DNA of 64,000 nucleotides from Dehalococcoidia bacterium (GCA_028285005.1 JANQQP010000006.1:30110-94109), one strand, 5' to 3'; positions 29,060 to 39,905 are shown, numbered from the stretch's first letter. The notes: generated by a model not told the origin, from the sequence alone. Made by a program: numbers and translations.

Positions 29060-29264
29060 CAGACTGCTCCGGCAGCGTACCTACCTACACGTTCTTCGAA
29101 GTGTGAAGCAGGCGTTGTACTGAAGCGTTACGGGAATGTCGAACCGAATACGGTGGGAACGACAGTTCCAGCGGCTGTTTTGCGCTGAGTTGTAGCTAAC
29201 TTTGTCCTAAGTTCGTCTGAACCACCAGCATCGTGCCGATTGGCCCAGATTGAACGTCAACCGC

Positions 29265-30788
29265 TTAGTCGGCGCTCACAGGAGTCGGCCCATCTTCTGG
29301 CTGCCTGTTCTCAGGGTTCGGTTGCGGCTTTTCGGCAGCCGGTTGGGTCACCAGTGCCGCTGCAAACGCTGCAACAACGAAGCCTGCGAGAACGAAGAAC
29401 GCGATGCGCCAGCCGTCGATAAACGCCTCACCCGCCGGACCATCCGCGCTGTCGGCCAGTTTGCTCAGTTCGACCTCTACTCCACGAGCTGCCATCACTC
29501 CGGCGATGATCGCGGTCGTGACGGCCTGACCAGTCACACTGCCCACATTCCGGACGAGGTTCAGGAAGGCGCTGACCGAACCGTAGTCCTTCCGGTCGAT
29601 GACGCTGAGGGTCGCGTTCATGTTTGGCGCCATCCACGTGCCCATGCCCAGACCGTTGATGAACAGCACCGGCATGATGACCCAGATCGGTGTGTCGATG
29701 GTGAAGAATGCGAGCCCAATGCCGGTCACGAACAGCGTCCCGATGCCGATGAAGGTAAATACTCGAAAGCCGTAGCGGTCTGATAGCCGCCCGCTCATGA
29801 AACCGGCAATACCCATACCAAGCGCGCCGACAAACATGGTCAGACCGGCACTCAACTGGCTGATCCCGAGGAAGCTCTGCACGAAGACCGGCATCAGGAA
29901 GAACGTTGCGGAAGACCCGATAAACCCTAGAAAACGTGTGAGAGTAGAAAAGGCGAACGTCGAGTTCTGGAAGAACCTCAGGTTCATGATCGGGCTGCTG
30001 AACTTCAGCTCCCACCAGATGAGCGTTGCGAACAGGACGACCGTCAGCACAGCACCGCCGATGATCTGAAACGATCCCCAGTCAAAGCCGAACGGATTGC
30101 TCACCGTCACGATCAGCAGGGATAGCGCAGCAGCAGAGAGAATCGCTCCCGGCCAGTCGTAAGGTTTGCGAGTCGTCTGCCTCGTCGAACCGATTCGGTC
30201 GTCGTCGAGGACACGTATGGCAAAGAAAATGGCGAGTGTGGTTGGTACGGCGAGGAAGATGAATAGCGAGCGCCAACCGAAGAATTCGAGCATTGGCCCG
30301 GCGACGATGGGACCCGCGGTGGCGCCGAGAGCCACGGCAGTCGTCAGCATTCCCAGGCCCTTACCACGCTCGTTCGATGGAAACACGGCGGTGATGATCG
30401 CCATCACGACGGCCTGCCCCATCGCGCCACCGATGGCCATTACGACTCTCGCGCCGATCAACACGCCTAACGATGGAGCGGCTGCCGCCAGCACCGATCC
30501 AGCGACAAACAGGATCATGCCAATTATGTGAAACCGCTTGCGTCCTGTGAGGTCGGCAACTCGTCCCAGTGGCAGCATCACCGCGCTGACGGTCAACGAG
30601 CTGGCGATAGCAACCCAGGTGACGGCGCGGAGGGTTACCTCGAACTCATCTGCGATGGTGGAGAGCGCGAGAAAGGTGATGGAGAAGTCCATCACCATCA
30701 CAAATAGCGCCAGGCCAACCGTCCAGAACGCTTTCCACTTATAGTTGTCCGGCACGGCTTCGGCCTGAGTTGTGGCTTGAGACGTCAA
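29265..30788 (-). CDS. MFS transporter, DHA2/EmrB-like
   Basis: FVMVMDFSITFLALSTIADEF, LPLGRVADLTGRKRFHIIG, 12-14 TM pattern. Confidence 0.92.
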   Translation of the reverse strand: MTSQATTQAEAVPDNYKWKAFWTVGLALFVMVMDFSITFLALSTIADEFEVTLRAVTWVAIASSLTVSAVMLPLGRVADLTGRKRFHIIGMILFVAGSVLAAAAPSLGVLIGARVVMAIGGAMGQAVVMAIITAVFPSNERGKGLGMLTTAVALGATAGPIVAGPMLEFFGWRSLFIFLAVPTTLAIFFAIRVLDDDRIGSTRQTTRKPYDWPGAILSAAALSLLIVTVSNPFGFDWGSFQIIGGAVLTVVLFATLIWWELKFSSPIMNLRFFQNSTFAFSTLTRFLGFIGSSATFFLMPVFVQSFLGISQLSAGLTMFVGALGMGIAGFMSGRLSDRYGFRVFTFIGIGTLFVTGIGLAFFTIDTPIWVIMPVLFINGLGMGTWMAPNMNATLSVIDRKDYGSVSAFLNLVRNVGSVTGQAVTTAIIAGVMAARGVEVELSKLADSADGPAGEAFIDGWRIAFFVLAGFVVAAFAAALVTQPAAEKPQPNPENRQPEDGPTPVSAD

Positions 30789-30951
30789 TTAGCGGCTTTC
30801 AAGGGTAGGGTTCAGAACCCGGAAGGTTAGATGAACGGCCCGCGATTATAGTTTCGGATTCGGCGATTAAGTGTCCATGGCCGTGATGATTCGCCCCTGA
30901 AAATATGCCAATTAATCGGTGGATGCGGAAATTAGCCCCAGATAGGAACGT

Positions 30952-31950
30952 TTGTTGTCTCTCAAGGTCCTGATACACACGCCAGCAGCCGGTTTCAGTC
31001 CAAACGAGTGGTTTCCGGTCACAAGTGAAGTCGAGTGGCTCGTCGAGACTTACCGCGACAACAAGCCTTCGGTCGAATCGATAGCTAAGGCAGATGTGTT
31101 GGTCGGAACCGATTTCACGGCAGAGATGGGGTCGGCAGCGAAGTCACTGAAGGCGATTCTCGTTCCTGCGGCTGGAGTTGACCGTATTGAGCCAGAAGCG
31201 GTTCCGGACGGCTGTGTCGTCGCAAATGCGTATGCGCATGAAGCGCCGATCGCAGAGTGGGTGATGGCCTGCGCTGTTGCTCTCGATCACGAACTGCTCA
31301 AGTCCGAGCGCACCTTTCGGGCGGGCTCCTGGGAGATGTGGCCCGGGCGCCATGGTTCGTACCGGGAGTTGATGGGACGCACATTCGGCGTCGTTGGACT
31401 CGGCGCGATCGGCAAACGAGTGGCGAAGCTCGCCCAGGCCTACGAGATGGATGTGTTGGCCGCTGGCCGGCGTGCAGAGCAGAAAGCGGAAGCCGAGGCA
31501 GCTGGGATCAGCTACGAACACGCGCAGGCAGGTCTCGAACGGGTGATGTCGGAGTCGGACTTCATAGTGGTCTCGACTCCACTGAATGCCGATACCACCG
31601 GACTGATCGGAGAGAAAGAGCTGGCGTTCATGAAGCCCTCCGCTTACATCATCAATCCCGCCCGAGGTCACATTGTCGATGAAGCGGCTCTGTTCTCAGT
31701 ACTGAAAAACGGCCAGATCGCCGGAGCCGCCATCGACACCTGGTACGAGTATCCGGTTTCAACCGAAGACGCTCCTCGACCCGCAAGTCATCCCTTCTGG
31801 GAGTTAGAGAATGTCATCATGACGCCGCATCACTCAGGAGCCACAGAGGGGACGCGGACAAGGCGAGCGAAAGTGGTGGCTGAGAATATTGACCGGCTAA
31901 ACAGCGGTGAGCCGCTGATCAACGTCGTGGCTGAGCTCTCAGGTCTCTAG
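30952..31950 (+). CDS. D-2-hydroxyacid dehydrogenase (NAD-binding)
   Basis: GRTFGVVGLGAIGKRVAKLAQAYEMDVLAAGR, YIINPARGHIVDEAAL, MTPHHSG; TTG start. Confidence 0.9.
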   Translation: MLSLKVLIHTPAAGFSPNEWFPVTSEVEWLVETYRDNKPSVESIAKADVLVGTDFTAEMGSAAKSLKAILVPAAGVDRIEPEAVPDGCVVANAYAHEAPIAEWVMACAVALDHELLKSERTFRAGSWEMWPGRHGSYRELMGRTFGVVGLGAIGKRVAKLAQAYEMDVLAAGRRAEQKAEAEAAGISYEHAQAGLERVMSESDFIVVSTPLNADTTGLIGEKELAFMKPSAYIINPARGHIVDEAALFSVLKNGQIAGAAIDTWYEYPVSTEDAPRPASHPFWELENVIMTPHHSGATEGTRTRRAKVVAENIDRLNSGEPLINVVAELSGL

Positions 31951-31954
31951 AGGA

Positions 31955-32737
31955 TCAAGACGATGCCGCGCCCTTAGTCGTACGCTGCCTGACCGCCTCG
32001 TAAAGAACGACTCCGGCGCTCACAGACGCGTTTAGCGAGGCGACTTCACCGAACATCGGGATGGAGACCAAGGTCTCGCATTCCTTTCGCACTTGCGGAG
32101 ATATGCCCTGGCCCTCTGACCCGACCACAACGGCAGTGGGCGCGGTCAAATCGATCTCGGTGTGAAGAAACTCGGCTTCGGCATCCAGTCCGACCAGCCT
32201 CAGGCCAAGTTGTTTCAGGTACTTCGCTGTCCTGCCGAGATTGGGCTCCCTGGCCACCAGCACATGCTCCAGCGCACCGGCCGATGCCCTGATAGCACCG
32301 GGGCTAACGCTCGCCGAACGTCTTTCGGGGATGATCACACCATGAGCACCCGCTGCATTGGCAGTACGAGCGATGGCACCGAAATTGTGCGGGTCCTGAA
32401 TCCCGTCGAGCACAACAAGTAACGGCGCTTCGTCCCGATCAGCCGCAAGGTGCAGCATGTCTTCGATGCTGGAGTAGCGAGGGTCGGCCACGATGGCTAT
32501 CACGCCCTGGTGTTTGGCCGTGTGTGAGATGCGATCAAGCTCTCTCTTCGGTACGGCGTCGACAGCGATGGCCTGCTGATCGGCAAGTACAACGACTTCG
32601 CTCAGTTGAGGACCAAACTCGATTTCATCAGCCATTAGAATGCGGTCGATCTCGCGTCCAGCCCGGAGGGCCTCAAGCACTGCACGCCGTCCCTCGACCG
32701 TATTGGCATGGATCTTTCTGGCCCGGGCTCTAGACAC
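31955..32737 (-). CDS. rlmB: 23S rRNA (guanosine-2'-O)-methyltransferase RlmB-type (SpoU family)
   Basis: VEGRRAVLEALRAGREIDRIL, LDGIQDPHNFGAIARTANAAGAHGVIIPERRS, VVGSEGQGISPQVRKECETLVSIPMFGEVASLNASVSAGVVLYE; GTG at 32737 preferred. Confidence 0.94.
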   Translation of the reverse strand: MSRARARKIHANTVEGRRAVLEALRAGREIDRILMADEIEFGPQLSEVVVLADQQAIAVDAVPKRELDRISHTAKHQGVIAIVADPRYSSIEDMLHLAADRDEAPLLVVLDGIQDPHNFGAIARTANAAGAHGVIIPERRSASVSPGAIRASAGALEHVLVAREPNLGRTAKYLKQLGLRLVGLDAEAEFLHTEIDLTAPTAVVVGSEGQGISPQVRKECETLVSIPMFGEVASLNASVSAGVVLYEAVRQRTTKGAASS

Positions 32738-33653
32738 CAGGGGATAACCCTTCGATCTGCGTCTCGATCTCGACCATGTCATCGTCAGTGAGCGCCCATC
32801 GCCCGGCCTCGGCGTTCTCGACGGCCTGCTCAGGCGTCTTGGCTCCGCATATAGCCGAAGTCACCGCAGGATTGGCGAGAGTCCAGGCGATCGCAAGCTG
32901 TGCCATCGTGAATCCGTGGTCCTGGGCGAATGGAGTGAGGCGCTTGCATATCTCCTCGCCAGCCGAACGCACTTCGGCTGTGAGGGACGGATGGCTGGAC
33001 CGCGTGTCATTGGCACTGAAGCTGTGCGATGCAGCGTATTTGCCGGTCAGCAGGCCTCGCCCGATGGGCGAATAAACCATGACGCCGATTCCGTTCTCCA
33101 GGCAAAACGGCAGTGGATCGGTCTCTGCGCGGCGAAACAGCATGGAGTAGTGCGGCTGAGAAGACAGAATGGTCCCGTGCTGCATGGCCTCGCCAGTGGC
33201 TTCCGCTCCGAAGTTTGAGACTCCGAGGTGCCTGACCTTGCCTTCGTCCTGCAGCTTAACCAGCTCGTCCATGGTGTCCTCAATAGGCCACTGCGGCTTC
33301 GGGCTGTGAATCTGGTAGAGGTCGAGGTGATCGGTACCGAGCTGAGCAAGGCTGTTTTCGATGGCGGCGCGGATATGTTCTCGAGAGTGATCACCGGACA
33401 GTTTCGACGCGAGAAAGATGTCGTTGCGCTTTCCTGCGAGGGCCTTGCCAAGCACAGATTCACTGGTCCGGTACATCTCGGCGGTGTCGATGAACGTCAG
33501 TCCTGCGTCGAGCGCAGCATGAACTGTCCTGATACCCAGCTGCTCGTCTACCGGCCCCATGCCTCCACCAAGAGGCCACGCGCCGAAACAGATGACTGGC
33601 ACTTGTGGGCCGTCAGCGCCCAGGATTCGCGTTGGCAGTGGGCTGTTCGTCAT
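32730..33653 (-). CDS. Aldo/keto reductase
   Basis: FIDTAEMYRTSESVLGKAL, DHLDLYQIHSPKP, KVRHLGVSNFGAE. Confidence 0.94.
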   Translation of the reverse strand: MTNSPLPTRILGADGPQVPVICFGAWPLGGGMGPVDEQLGIRTVHAALDAGLTFIDTAEMYRTSESVLGKALAGKRNDIFLASKLSGDHSREHIRAAIENSLAQLGTDHLDLYQIHSPKPQWPIEDTMDELVKLQDEGKVRHLGVSNFGAEATGEAMQHGTILSSQPHYSMLFRRAETDPLPFCLENGIGVMVYSPIGRGLLTGKYAASHSFSANDTRSSHPSLTAEVRSAGEEICKRLTPFAQDHGFTMAQLAIAWTLANPAVTSAICGAKTPEQAVENAEAGRWALTDDDMVEIETQIEGLSPGV

Positions 33654-33881
33654 GGATGCACACTCTGAAATTGGTGGGTTACGGAAAGCGTCAAGTGTAC
33701 TCGTGGTGATCAGACCCTGAATCGAGTTCGAGTTGATTATGCAGGGACTGCATGTATCGCCTAGTCAGCTACGGGTTGCCGACAGTTATTCGGAGCTTGC
33801 AATTCCCGATACTTGAACTGGAAGAGCTATTAACAGCCCTATCAATATCGCTCGTTCGAGCGTTCGCTGAGCGCTATCGGT

Positions 33882-36482
33882 TTGTCATCGAAAACAGGCG
33901 TTGAAGACAGGATCACCTCGAAAGGTGGCTCCGTACTAAAACGGAACTCCGCTGTCGAGCCGCGAGGGGTTGTCGGCAAGATCGCTTCCAAGACCACAAG
34001 CTCTCAATTTCGCCGCCAGGCCATTTCCGTCGCACCTGGCATCATCGCGCTAATTGTCACTGCGTTCACGGAGTTCACACCCATCAACCCGGGTGCCAGG
34101 GCCTTTCTCGTGTGGACGCCGTTTGAGCTTACCTTTTCGGGCTCTCTAGTCGTCCTGGGCATGGCGTGGATTAACCGCCAGCAGATGAAGGCGGCGCATC
34201 GAGCCCTGGACGAGAGTAATCGGGCCGAACAGAACCGCAGAGCAATTGCAGCGATCGGCATAGCAGCAAGCTGGGACCTTGATCTCGACCGGCTATATCA
34301 ACGGGTTTCGCAGGACCTGACCTCGATAATCGAGTTCGACCGGCTCACCATCACCAGCGCGTTGCCTACCGGCCGGATGCGCGTTGAGTATGTCCAGGGT
34401 GCTACCGGCGAAGGCTATCCGGCCGGCGCTGTTCTTCCCGAAACACCAGATCAACCTGATGGGCTGTCGGCCGAGTTTGTTGAGAACTACGGCTCGCAGA
34501 TCACCGCAGCTATTCCGGCCTGCAATGGCACGTTGACGATTCGGAGTCGCCGGAAAGAGCTGTACGGTCTGGCTGAGTTAGACCTCTTGAGGCAGGTAGT
34601 CGCTCAGATTTCGCCCGGCGTAGCGAACGCGATCATGTTCCAAGCGACAGAACGCCAGGTGCGCGAACGTACCGTGTTGGCGGAAATCGGACTTGCGGCG
34701 ACTTCGGGTAATAGTCCCAGAGCGATCATTGAAGCCGTCGATGCGTCTCTCAATCAACTGATCGACTACGACCACCTCGGTCTGATCCTGGCTGGCGAGC
34801 AGGATAAGTCGGAGCATCACGGCGTTGTTGAGTACTGGTCTCAGAAGGGTCTCTCCGGTTGGAATGCAGGCGACCAGATCTCATTTGATCCCAGTTCAGC
34901 CACTCAGGGCTCGGTTGTGCAGAGCAAGGGTTCTGAGTTCGCGCTCGCTGGGCAGGCAGACGCCGTCGCGGAAGGAGACCACCGCACGTGGCTAAGCGCG
35001 CCGCTGTTCGTCCAGGAGCAGCTTATTGGCGTCCTGGTAGTGAGTTCGCCCGCTCGGGATGCTCTCGGTGAGGACGAATCTGCGCTGCTGCTCAGCGTCT
35101 CGCTGCAGATCGCTCCAGCAATTCAGAACGCGAATCTGACCGCTGCCCTCGAGCGACGTGCGGACGAACGTCGGATCGTCGCCGCGATTGGACTGGCCGC
35201 GAACAGCGAACTAAATCTTGATGCGATCTACAGACGCCTTGACTCAGAACTTGCGAAGGCGTTGCAGTTTGACCGTATGTCCATCAAATACCTTCACCCA
35301 GACACCGGTCAGCAAGAAATCGTATACACGTCGGGAATCGAAGCGGACGGTCTTAAGGTCGGTGATGTGACAGGTATCCAAAGTCACGATCGCGTCAAAA
35401 CCGATTCGTGTGGGGACGACTGGTCTGCTGCCGATCCCTGGATGAAGTCATTCATCGAGCAAACTGGACTGAAGAGCCGGGCGTCGGCTCCGCTTGGTAC
35501 AGCCCCGAACCTGCTGGGCCGTCTGAATATCGCCAGTTTGGAAGAAGGTCGGTACGACGCTCAGGACGTCGAGCTGCTGGAACGCATCGCGATACAGATA
35601 ACTCCGGCAATCAGGAATGCTCGGATGATCGCCGCTGAACGCGACCTACGCGAGACGCTGGACCGGCAGAACAGGGAACTGTATGAGGCAAATAACGCCC
35701 GCAAACAGTTTCTGTCGACCGTATCTCACGAACTGAAGACTCCTCTGACCATCATCGCCGGCTTCGTCGACCTGCTTGCAACTCCCGGTGAGATGGATGA
35801 CGAACAGGAACGGCAGGAGACGCTTGGGATCATCCGACGCAACGCTGAACATCTCGATGTCCTGATAAATGACATCCTGGACATTTCTCGGCTCGACGCA
35901 GGCACGTTCAAGATCAACCCACAACCGTTCTCTATGAGTGAACTGGTCTCTGATCTTGATGCCAGCTTCCAGTCGCTATTGCGCACAAAGGCCCAGACGC
36001 TCGTCGTTGACATCGGCGAAGATGAACTATGGATCAACGCGGACAGGTCGAGGATTGGGCAGGTCATCACGAATCTGCTGAGCAATGCGTCCAAGTATTC
36101 ACCTGAGAAGACTGAGGTGATGCTGAGCTGTCACGTTGATGGACAGAGATTGCGTGTGGCTGTAGCTGACCAGGGCCAGGGTATGACTGAAGAGGAGCAG
36201 AAGGGCCTGTTCACAGCTTTCTTCAGAGCGGACAACGAGACAACCAGGTCCGTTCCAGGCACGGGACTGGGCCTTGTGATAGCCAAATCGATAACCGAGT
36301 TGCATGGCGGTGAGATCCGTCTCAGCAGCGAAGTTGGAAAAGGGACGACGATTGAGTTCTGGCTGCCTGATCTGACGACCAAAGAGGCAGCACTGGCTGA
36401 AACGCCGGAGCAGGAGACCTTTGGCGGCTCCCGCCTGTGGCCAGATGGACCGCCAGAAGACATCGGCCTGGGAGCCGACTAA
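33882..36482 (+). CDS. Membrane sensor histidine kinase with three GAF-like domains
   Basis: Two N-terminal TMs; three GAF-like repeats; FLSTVSHELKTPLTIIAGF H-box; ATPase motifs LLSNASKYSPE, VADQGQGM, GTGLGLVIAKSI; TTG start. Confidence 0.93.
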   Translation: MSSKTGVEDRITSKGGSVLKRNSAVEPRGVVGKIASKTTSSQFRRQAISVAPGIIALIVTAFTEFTPINPGARAFLVWTPFELTFSGSLVVLGMAWINRQQMKAAHRALDESNRAEQNRRAIAAIGIAASWDLDLDRLYQRVSQDLTSIIEFDRLTITSALPTGRMRVEYVQGATGEGYPAGAVLPETPDQPDGLSAEFVENYGSQITAAIPACNGTLTIRSRRKELYGLAELDLLRQVVAQISPGVANAIMFQATERQVRERTVLAEIGLAATSGNSPRAIIEAVDASLNQLIDYDHLGLILAGEQDKSEHHGVVEYWSQKGLSGWNAGDQISFDPSSATQGSVVQSKGSEFALAGQADAVAEGDHRTWLSAPLFVQEQLIGVLVVSSPARDALGEDESALLLSVSLQIAPAIQNANLTAALERRADERRIVAAIGLAANSELNLDAIYRRLDSELAKALQFDRMSIKYLHPDTGQQEIVYTSGIEADGLKVGDVTGIQSHDRVKTDSCGDDWSAADPWMKSFIEQTGLKSRASAPLGTAPNLLGRLNIASLEEGRYDAQDVELLERIAIQITPAIRNARMIAAERDLRETLDRQNRELYEANNARKQFLSTVSHELKTPLTIIAGFVDLLATPGEMDDEQERQETLGIIRRNAEHLDVLINDILDISRLDAGTFKINPQPFSMSELVSDLDASFQSLLRTKAQTLVVDIGEDELWINADRSRIGQVITNLLSNASKYSPEKTEVMLSCHVDGQRLRVAVADQGQGMTEEEQKGLFTAFFRADNETTRSVPGTGLGLVIAKSITELHGGEIRLSSEVGKGTTIEFWLPDLTTKEAALAETPEQETFGGSRLWPDGPPEDIGLGAD

Positions 36483-36532
36483 CCAACTTGCCGAGGGCGC
36501 TGATTACGGGCCCATGGCACGGAGAAGTCGAC

Positions 36533-37033
36533 ATGACGAAGATCCTGATAGTGGATGACAGCGCAGACATCCGGCTGCTTCTGAGCCGATCGCTCAAAAG
36601 CCTCGGTTACGAGGTATTCCAGGCGACGGATGGCAGCGAGGTGATGGCCGCAGTCCAGTCCTACGAGCCGGACCTGGTCCTGCTCGATGTCTCGATGCCC
36701 AAAGTCGACGGTTTCACGGCGCTCGGTCAGCTGAAGAATGACCCCCGGACAAAGATGATTCCAGTCATCATGATCACTGCGAAAGGCCACCCCGACGATC
36801 TCGACACGGCTCGCAACCTCGGTGCTCTCGACTACGTAAACAAGCCGTGGAGCAACGGCGAGGTTGAACTCAGGGTCCAGTGGGCTGTCACGGCGCGGCA
36901 GCAGCAACTGGCGGCGCTGGAGCAACGTAAGGCCAAGGCTCAGGCCGCGAGTGAACCCGACCTGGATGAGCTCGAGCGGCAGGCAGCGGAGGAAGAGGAC
37001 AGCTCCTCCGGCCGCGACAGAATGGCCAGCTAG
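36533..37033 (+). CDS. Single-domain (CheY-like) response regulator with acidic tail
   Basis: ILIVDDSADIRLLL, LVLLDVSMPKVDGF, VIMITAKG, DYVNKPWS; start at ATG 36533. Confidence 0.93.
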   Translation: MTKILIVDDSADIRLLLSRSLKSLGYEVFQATDGSEVMAAVQSYEPDLVLLDVSMPKVDGFTALGQLKNDPRTKMIPVIMITAKGHPDDLDTARNLGALDYVNKPWSNGEVELRVQWAVTARQQQLAALEQRKAKAQAASEPDLDELERQAAEEEDSSSGRDRMAS

Positions 37034-37300
37034 CGGCCAGGCTTCATTAGTTCGACGACTAACCAGCTCGACCTTCTCTGCGCGAGATCGACTTCAGACC
37101 CTCACTACCTGGTTCCTCGCGTAAACGGCACCCAAGAAGCGGCTGAAATTCTCATTCGTTGACACCCGCCTTCACCGGTGCCAGCATTGACCTCCCGATG
37201 CGGAGACGCTGTCGCACTGAGTGACCATCCGGCCGCGTTCGGGACCAATTCTCGTTACACACGCGGCGCGCACAGGCGCCATTGACCAGGGAGCGGCTTA

Positions 37301-38761
37301 ATGGCGACTACCTACCAGAACTTCATAAACGGCAACTGGACCGATGGCCAGACCGGCGAAACTGCGTCCAGCACCAACCCGGCGAATCTCGGCGATGTTG
37401 TCGGTGAATTTCAGAAGTCGAACGCCGCCGACGCAAGCTCGGCAATCGCTGCTGCGCACGCCGCAAAGTCCAGGTGGGGCGAGACATCAGGCGTAGTCCG
37501 CGGGCAGTACCTGATGAAGGCAGCCGGATACCTCGAAGCCAACGCAGAGGAGTTCGCGCAGGCGATCACCCGTGAAGCAGGAAAGGCGATTCTCGAGTCT
37601 CGCGGCGAGGTTGGCCGGGCTATCGCACTGCTCCAGTACTACGGAGTCGACAGTTCGAACCCCGTTGGAACCGTGGTTCCTTCTATCAACCCGAACATAT
37701 TGCTCTACACCAACAGGGTTCCTCTCGGAGTCGTAAGCCTCATCACGCCCTGGAACTTCCCGCTTGCCATCCCGATCTGGAAGATGGCTCCGGCTCTTGC
37801 TTACGGCAACACGATCGTTCTCAAGCCAGCATCGGCCGCACCGATGGTTTCGACGCTGATCGCACGAATGTGGGCAGAAGTCGGGCTGCCTGAGGGTGTC
37901 TTCAACCTTGTTACGGGGTCCGGCGGCGCAGTTGGCAATGAACTGGTGTCGAATCCCGCTGTCGACGCTGTCTCATTCACCGGCTCGACCAAGGTCGGCT
38001 ATGGAATTGCTGTGGAGTCGGCCAAGAACGGGAACCGCTATCAACTGGAGATGGGCGGTAAGAACCCGGTGATTGTGCTGCCCGATGCCGATCTTGAGCA
38101 GGCCGCCGAAATTACTGTCGCTGGTGCCATGAAGTACTCAGGGCAGAAGTGCACTGCTACTTCAAGGGCGATCGTGGTCGGCGGAATCATCGAGGACTTT
38201 ACGAACCTCGTCGTGGACAAGACACGAGCGCTTAAGATCGGCCCTGGCGTTGAGGAGGACTCGATCATCGTGCCTGTGATCGACGAAGCATCGAGGTCGA
38301 ACATCAAGTCGGCGGTTGAGCAGGGCGTGAAGGATGGCGGAAACATCCTTGCGGGCGGCGGAGTGCCATCTCACAACGGTTTTGAGGCCGGCACGTTCGT
38401 CGAGCCGACGGTGATCACGAAGGTTGCGCCGGATGCGTTCGTGGCGTGCGAAGAGATATTCGGTCCGGTGCTGTCGATCATCCCCGCACGTGACTACGAA
38501 GAGGCACTTCAGATCGCTAACGGTGTTGAGTACGGCCTGAGCGCCGGCGTCTTCACCAGGAACCTGAACTCAGCGTTGGACTTCGCAAACCGGATTGAGG
38601 CCGGCATCGTGAAGATCAATGGCGAGACGGCCGGTGTAGAGCCCCAGGTGCCGTTTGGCGGCATGAAGGCTTCTTCAACGGGCAACCGAGAACAGGGGAA
38701 GGCAGCCATCGAGTTCTTCACGCAGATGAAGACGATCTACATGGACCGGTCTGCTACATAG
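37301..38761 (+). CDS. Aldehyde dehydrogenase family protein
   Basis: ITPWNFPLAIPIWKMAPALAYGNTIVLKPA, FTGSTKVG, LEMGGKNPVIV, GQKCTATSR, EIFGPVLSI. Confidence 0.95.
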   Translation: MATTYQNFINGNWTDGQTGETASSTNPANLGDVVGEFQKSNAADASSAIAAAHAAKSRWGETSGVVRGQYLMKAAGYLEANAEEFAQAITREAGKAILESRGEVGRAIALLQYYGVDSSNPVGTVVPSINPNILLYTNRVPLGVVSLITPWNFPLAIPIWKMAPALAYGNTIVLKPASAAPMVSTLIARMWAEVGLPEGVFNLVTGSGGAVGNELVSNPAVDAVSFTGSTKVGYGIAVESAKNGNRYQLEMGGKNPVIVLPDADLEQAAEITVAGAMKYSGQKCTATSRAIVVGGIIEDFTNLVVDKTRALKIGPGVEEDSIIVPVIDEASRSNIKSAVEQGVKDGGNILAGGGVPSHNGFEAGTFVEPTVITKVAPDAFVACEEIFGPVLSIIPARDYEEALQIANGVEYGLSAGVFTRNLNSALDFANRIEAGIVKINGETAGVEPQVPFGGMKASSTGNREQGKAAIEFFTQMKTIYMDRSAT

Positions 38762-38787
38762 CGGATCAAACCTTCGCACCCGAACGA

Positions 38788-38817
38788 GAAAGCGCCCGGC
38801 ATGTGCCGGGCGCTTTC
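38788..38817. terminator. Putative bidirectional terminator between convergent ALDH and SDR genes
   Basis: GAAAGCGCCCGGCA / TGCCGGGCGCTTTC inverted repeat with minimal loop. Confidence 0.7.
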
Positions 38818-38841
38818 AGTTTGACGAGCAGGAAACCGTCG

Positions 38842-39759
38842 TTAGCTCGTCGCCACCGGAGTCTTAAGCATCCGCGCTGCACCGATACCGGTCAGCAGCT
38901 CACGCTGTCGGACCGCGTAGGGATCTTCGCCCTCAGCAACTGTCGGCGCTGCGAATACCCGTCCGGCAACTGTGCGAAGCGGTCGTTCACCAGCAGGCAT
39001 CTCAGCCAGCGCCGTGATCGTGTCAGCAACAACCTGAGGGTCGTCGGCATCGGGGCCGCTAAGCATCTCGCCCATTCCCTCGCCGAACTTCTGCAGGATG
39101 TCCATGCTCGGCGCGTATCCGGCCATGGCCTCCTTGTCACCTGGCTCGACCATCTTGTTGATGATCGGAGTCGGGAACGCTCCGGGCTCGACGATCGCGA
39201 CATCGATGTTCTGATCGGCCAGCTCGAAGCTGTACGCCTCTGACAGCGCTTCGAGGGCGTGCTTCGAGGCTGCGTAGTGGCCCATGAACGGCATCGAGAT
39301 CTTCCCCGCCGTCGAGGTCACGTTTACGATCAGTCCGCTCTTCTGGCGGCGCATGTGGGGCAGAACGGCTCTGCTCACGCGATGCGGCCCCACGTAGTTC
39401 TGATCAAACTGCTGGATCACCTGCTGCACGGTGAAGCTCTCGGCCGGGCCCATTCCGCCGCCACCTGCGTTGTTGACGACCACGTCGATCCTTCCGGCGT
39501 CGGAGACTATTGCGTGGACCGCTGCGTCGACGGAGGCGTCGTCTGTGACGTCCAGCTCGACGACATGAAGATCGATGTCCTCAGTCTTCGCAAGCTCCAG
39601 AATCTCAGAGGCAGCCCGACTGTTCCTGCCGTCGACGTTTCGCATAGAAGCGAAGACACAGTAGCCTCGGCGGGCCAGTGTCTCAGCCGTCAGTCGTCCA
39701 AATCCCGAACTTGCGCCCGTGACGAGCGCCACTTTCTTGTCTGTGGTTGTTTCAGTCAT
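38842..39759 (-). CDS. Short-chain dehydrogenase/reductase
   Basis: ALVTGASSGFGRLTAETLARRGY, VVNNAGGGG, GHYAASKHALEALSEAY. Confidence 0.95.
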   Translation of the reverse strand: MTETTTDKKVALVTGASSGFGRLTAETLARRGYCVFASMRNVDGRNSRAASEILELAKTEDIDLHVVELDVTDDASVDAAVHAIVSDAGRIDVVVNNAGGGGMGPAESFTVQQVIQQFDQNYVGPHRVSRAVLPHMRRQKSGLIVNVTSTAGKISMPFMGHYAASKHALEALSEAYSFELADQNIDVAIVEPGAFPTPIINKMVEPGDKEAMAGYAPSMDILQKFGEGMGEMLSGPDADDPQVVADTITALAEMPAGERPLRTVAGRVFAAPTVAEGEDPYAVRQRELLTGIGAARMLKTPVATS

Positions 39760-39871
39760 TCGAATCGATTCCTCAATTAGTTTTGCCAGGCGATTTGGGC
39801 CTGAATCTCTAGAACTCGAGCGGCCTTAATCGGTTGTGAATGCTCCACCTCCGCACAGTTGATTTGGGTAG

Positions 39872-39900
39872 CCCGGGCCACAGGAGTCCTGCGGCCCGGG
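39872..39900 (-). terminator. Putative terminator of the MFS gene
   Basis: CCCGGGCC-a-CAGG-agt-CCTG-c-GGCCCGGG nested inverted repeat just 3' of the MFS stop. Confidence 0.5.
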
Positions 39901-39905
39901 AATCG

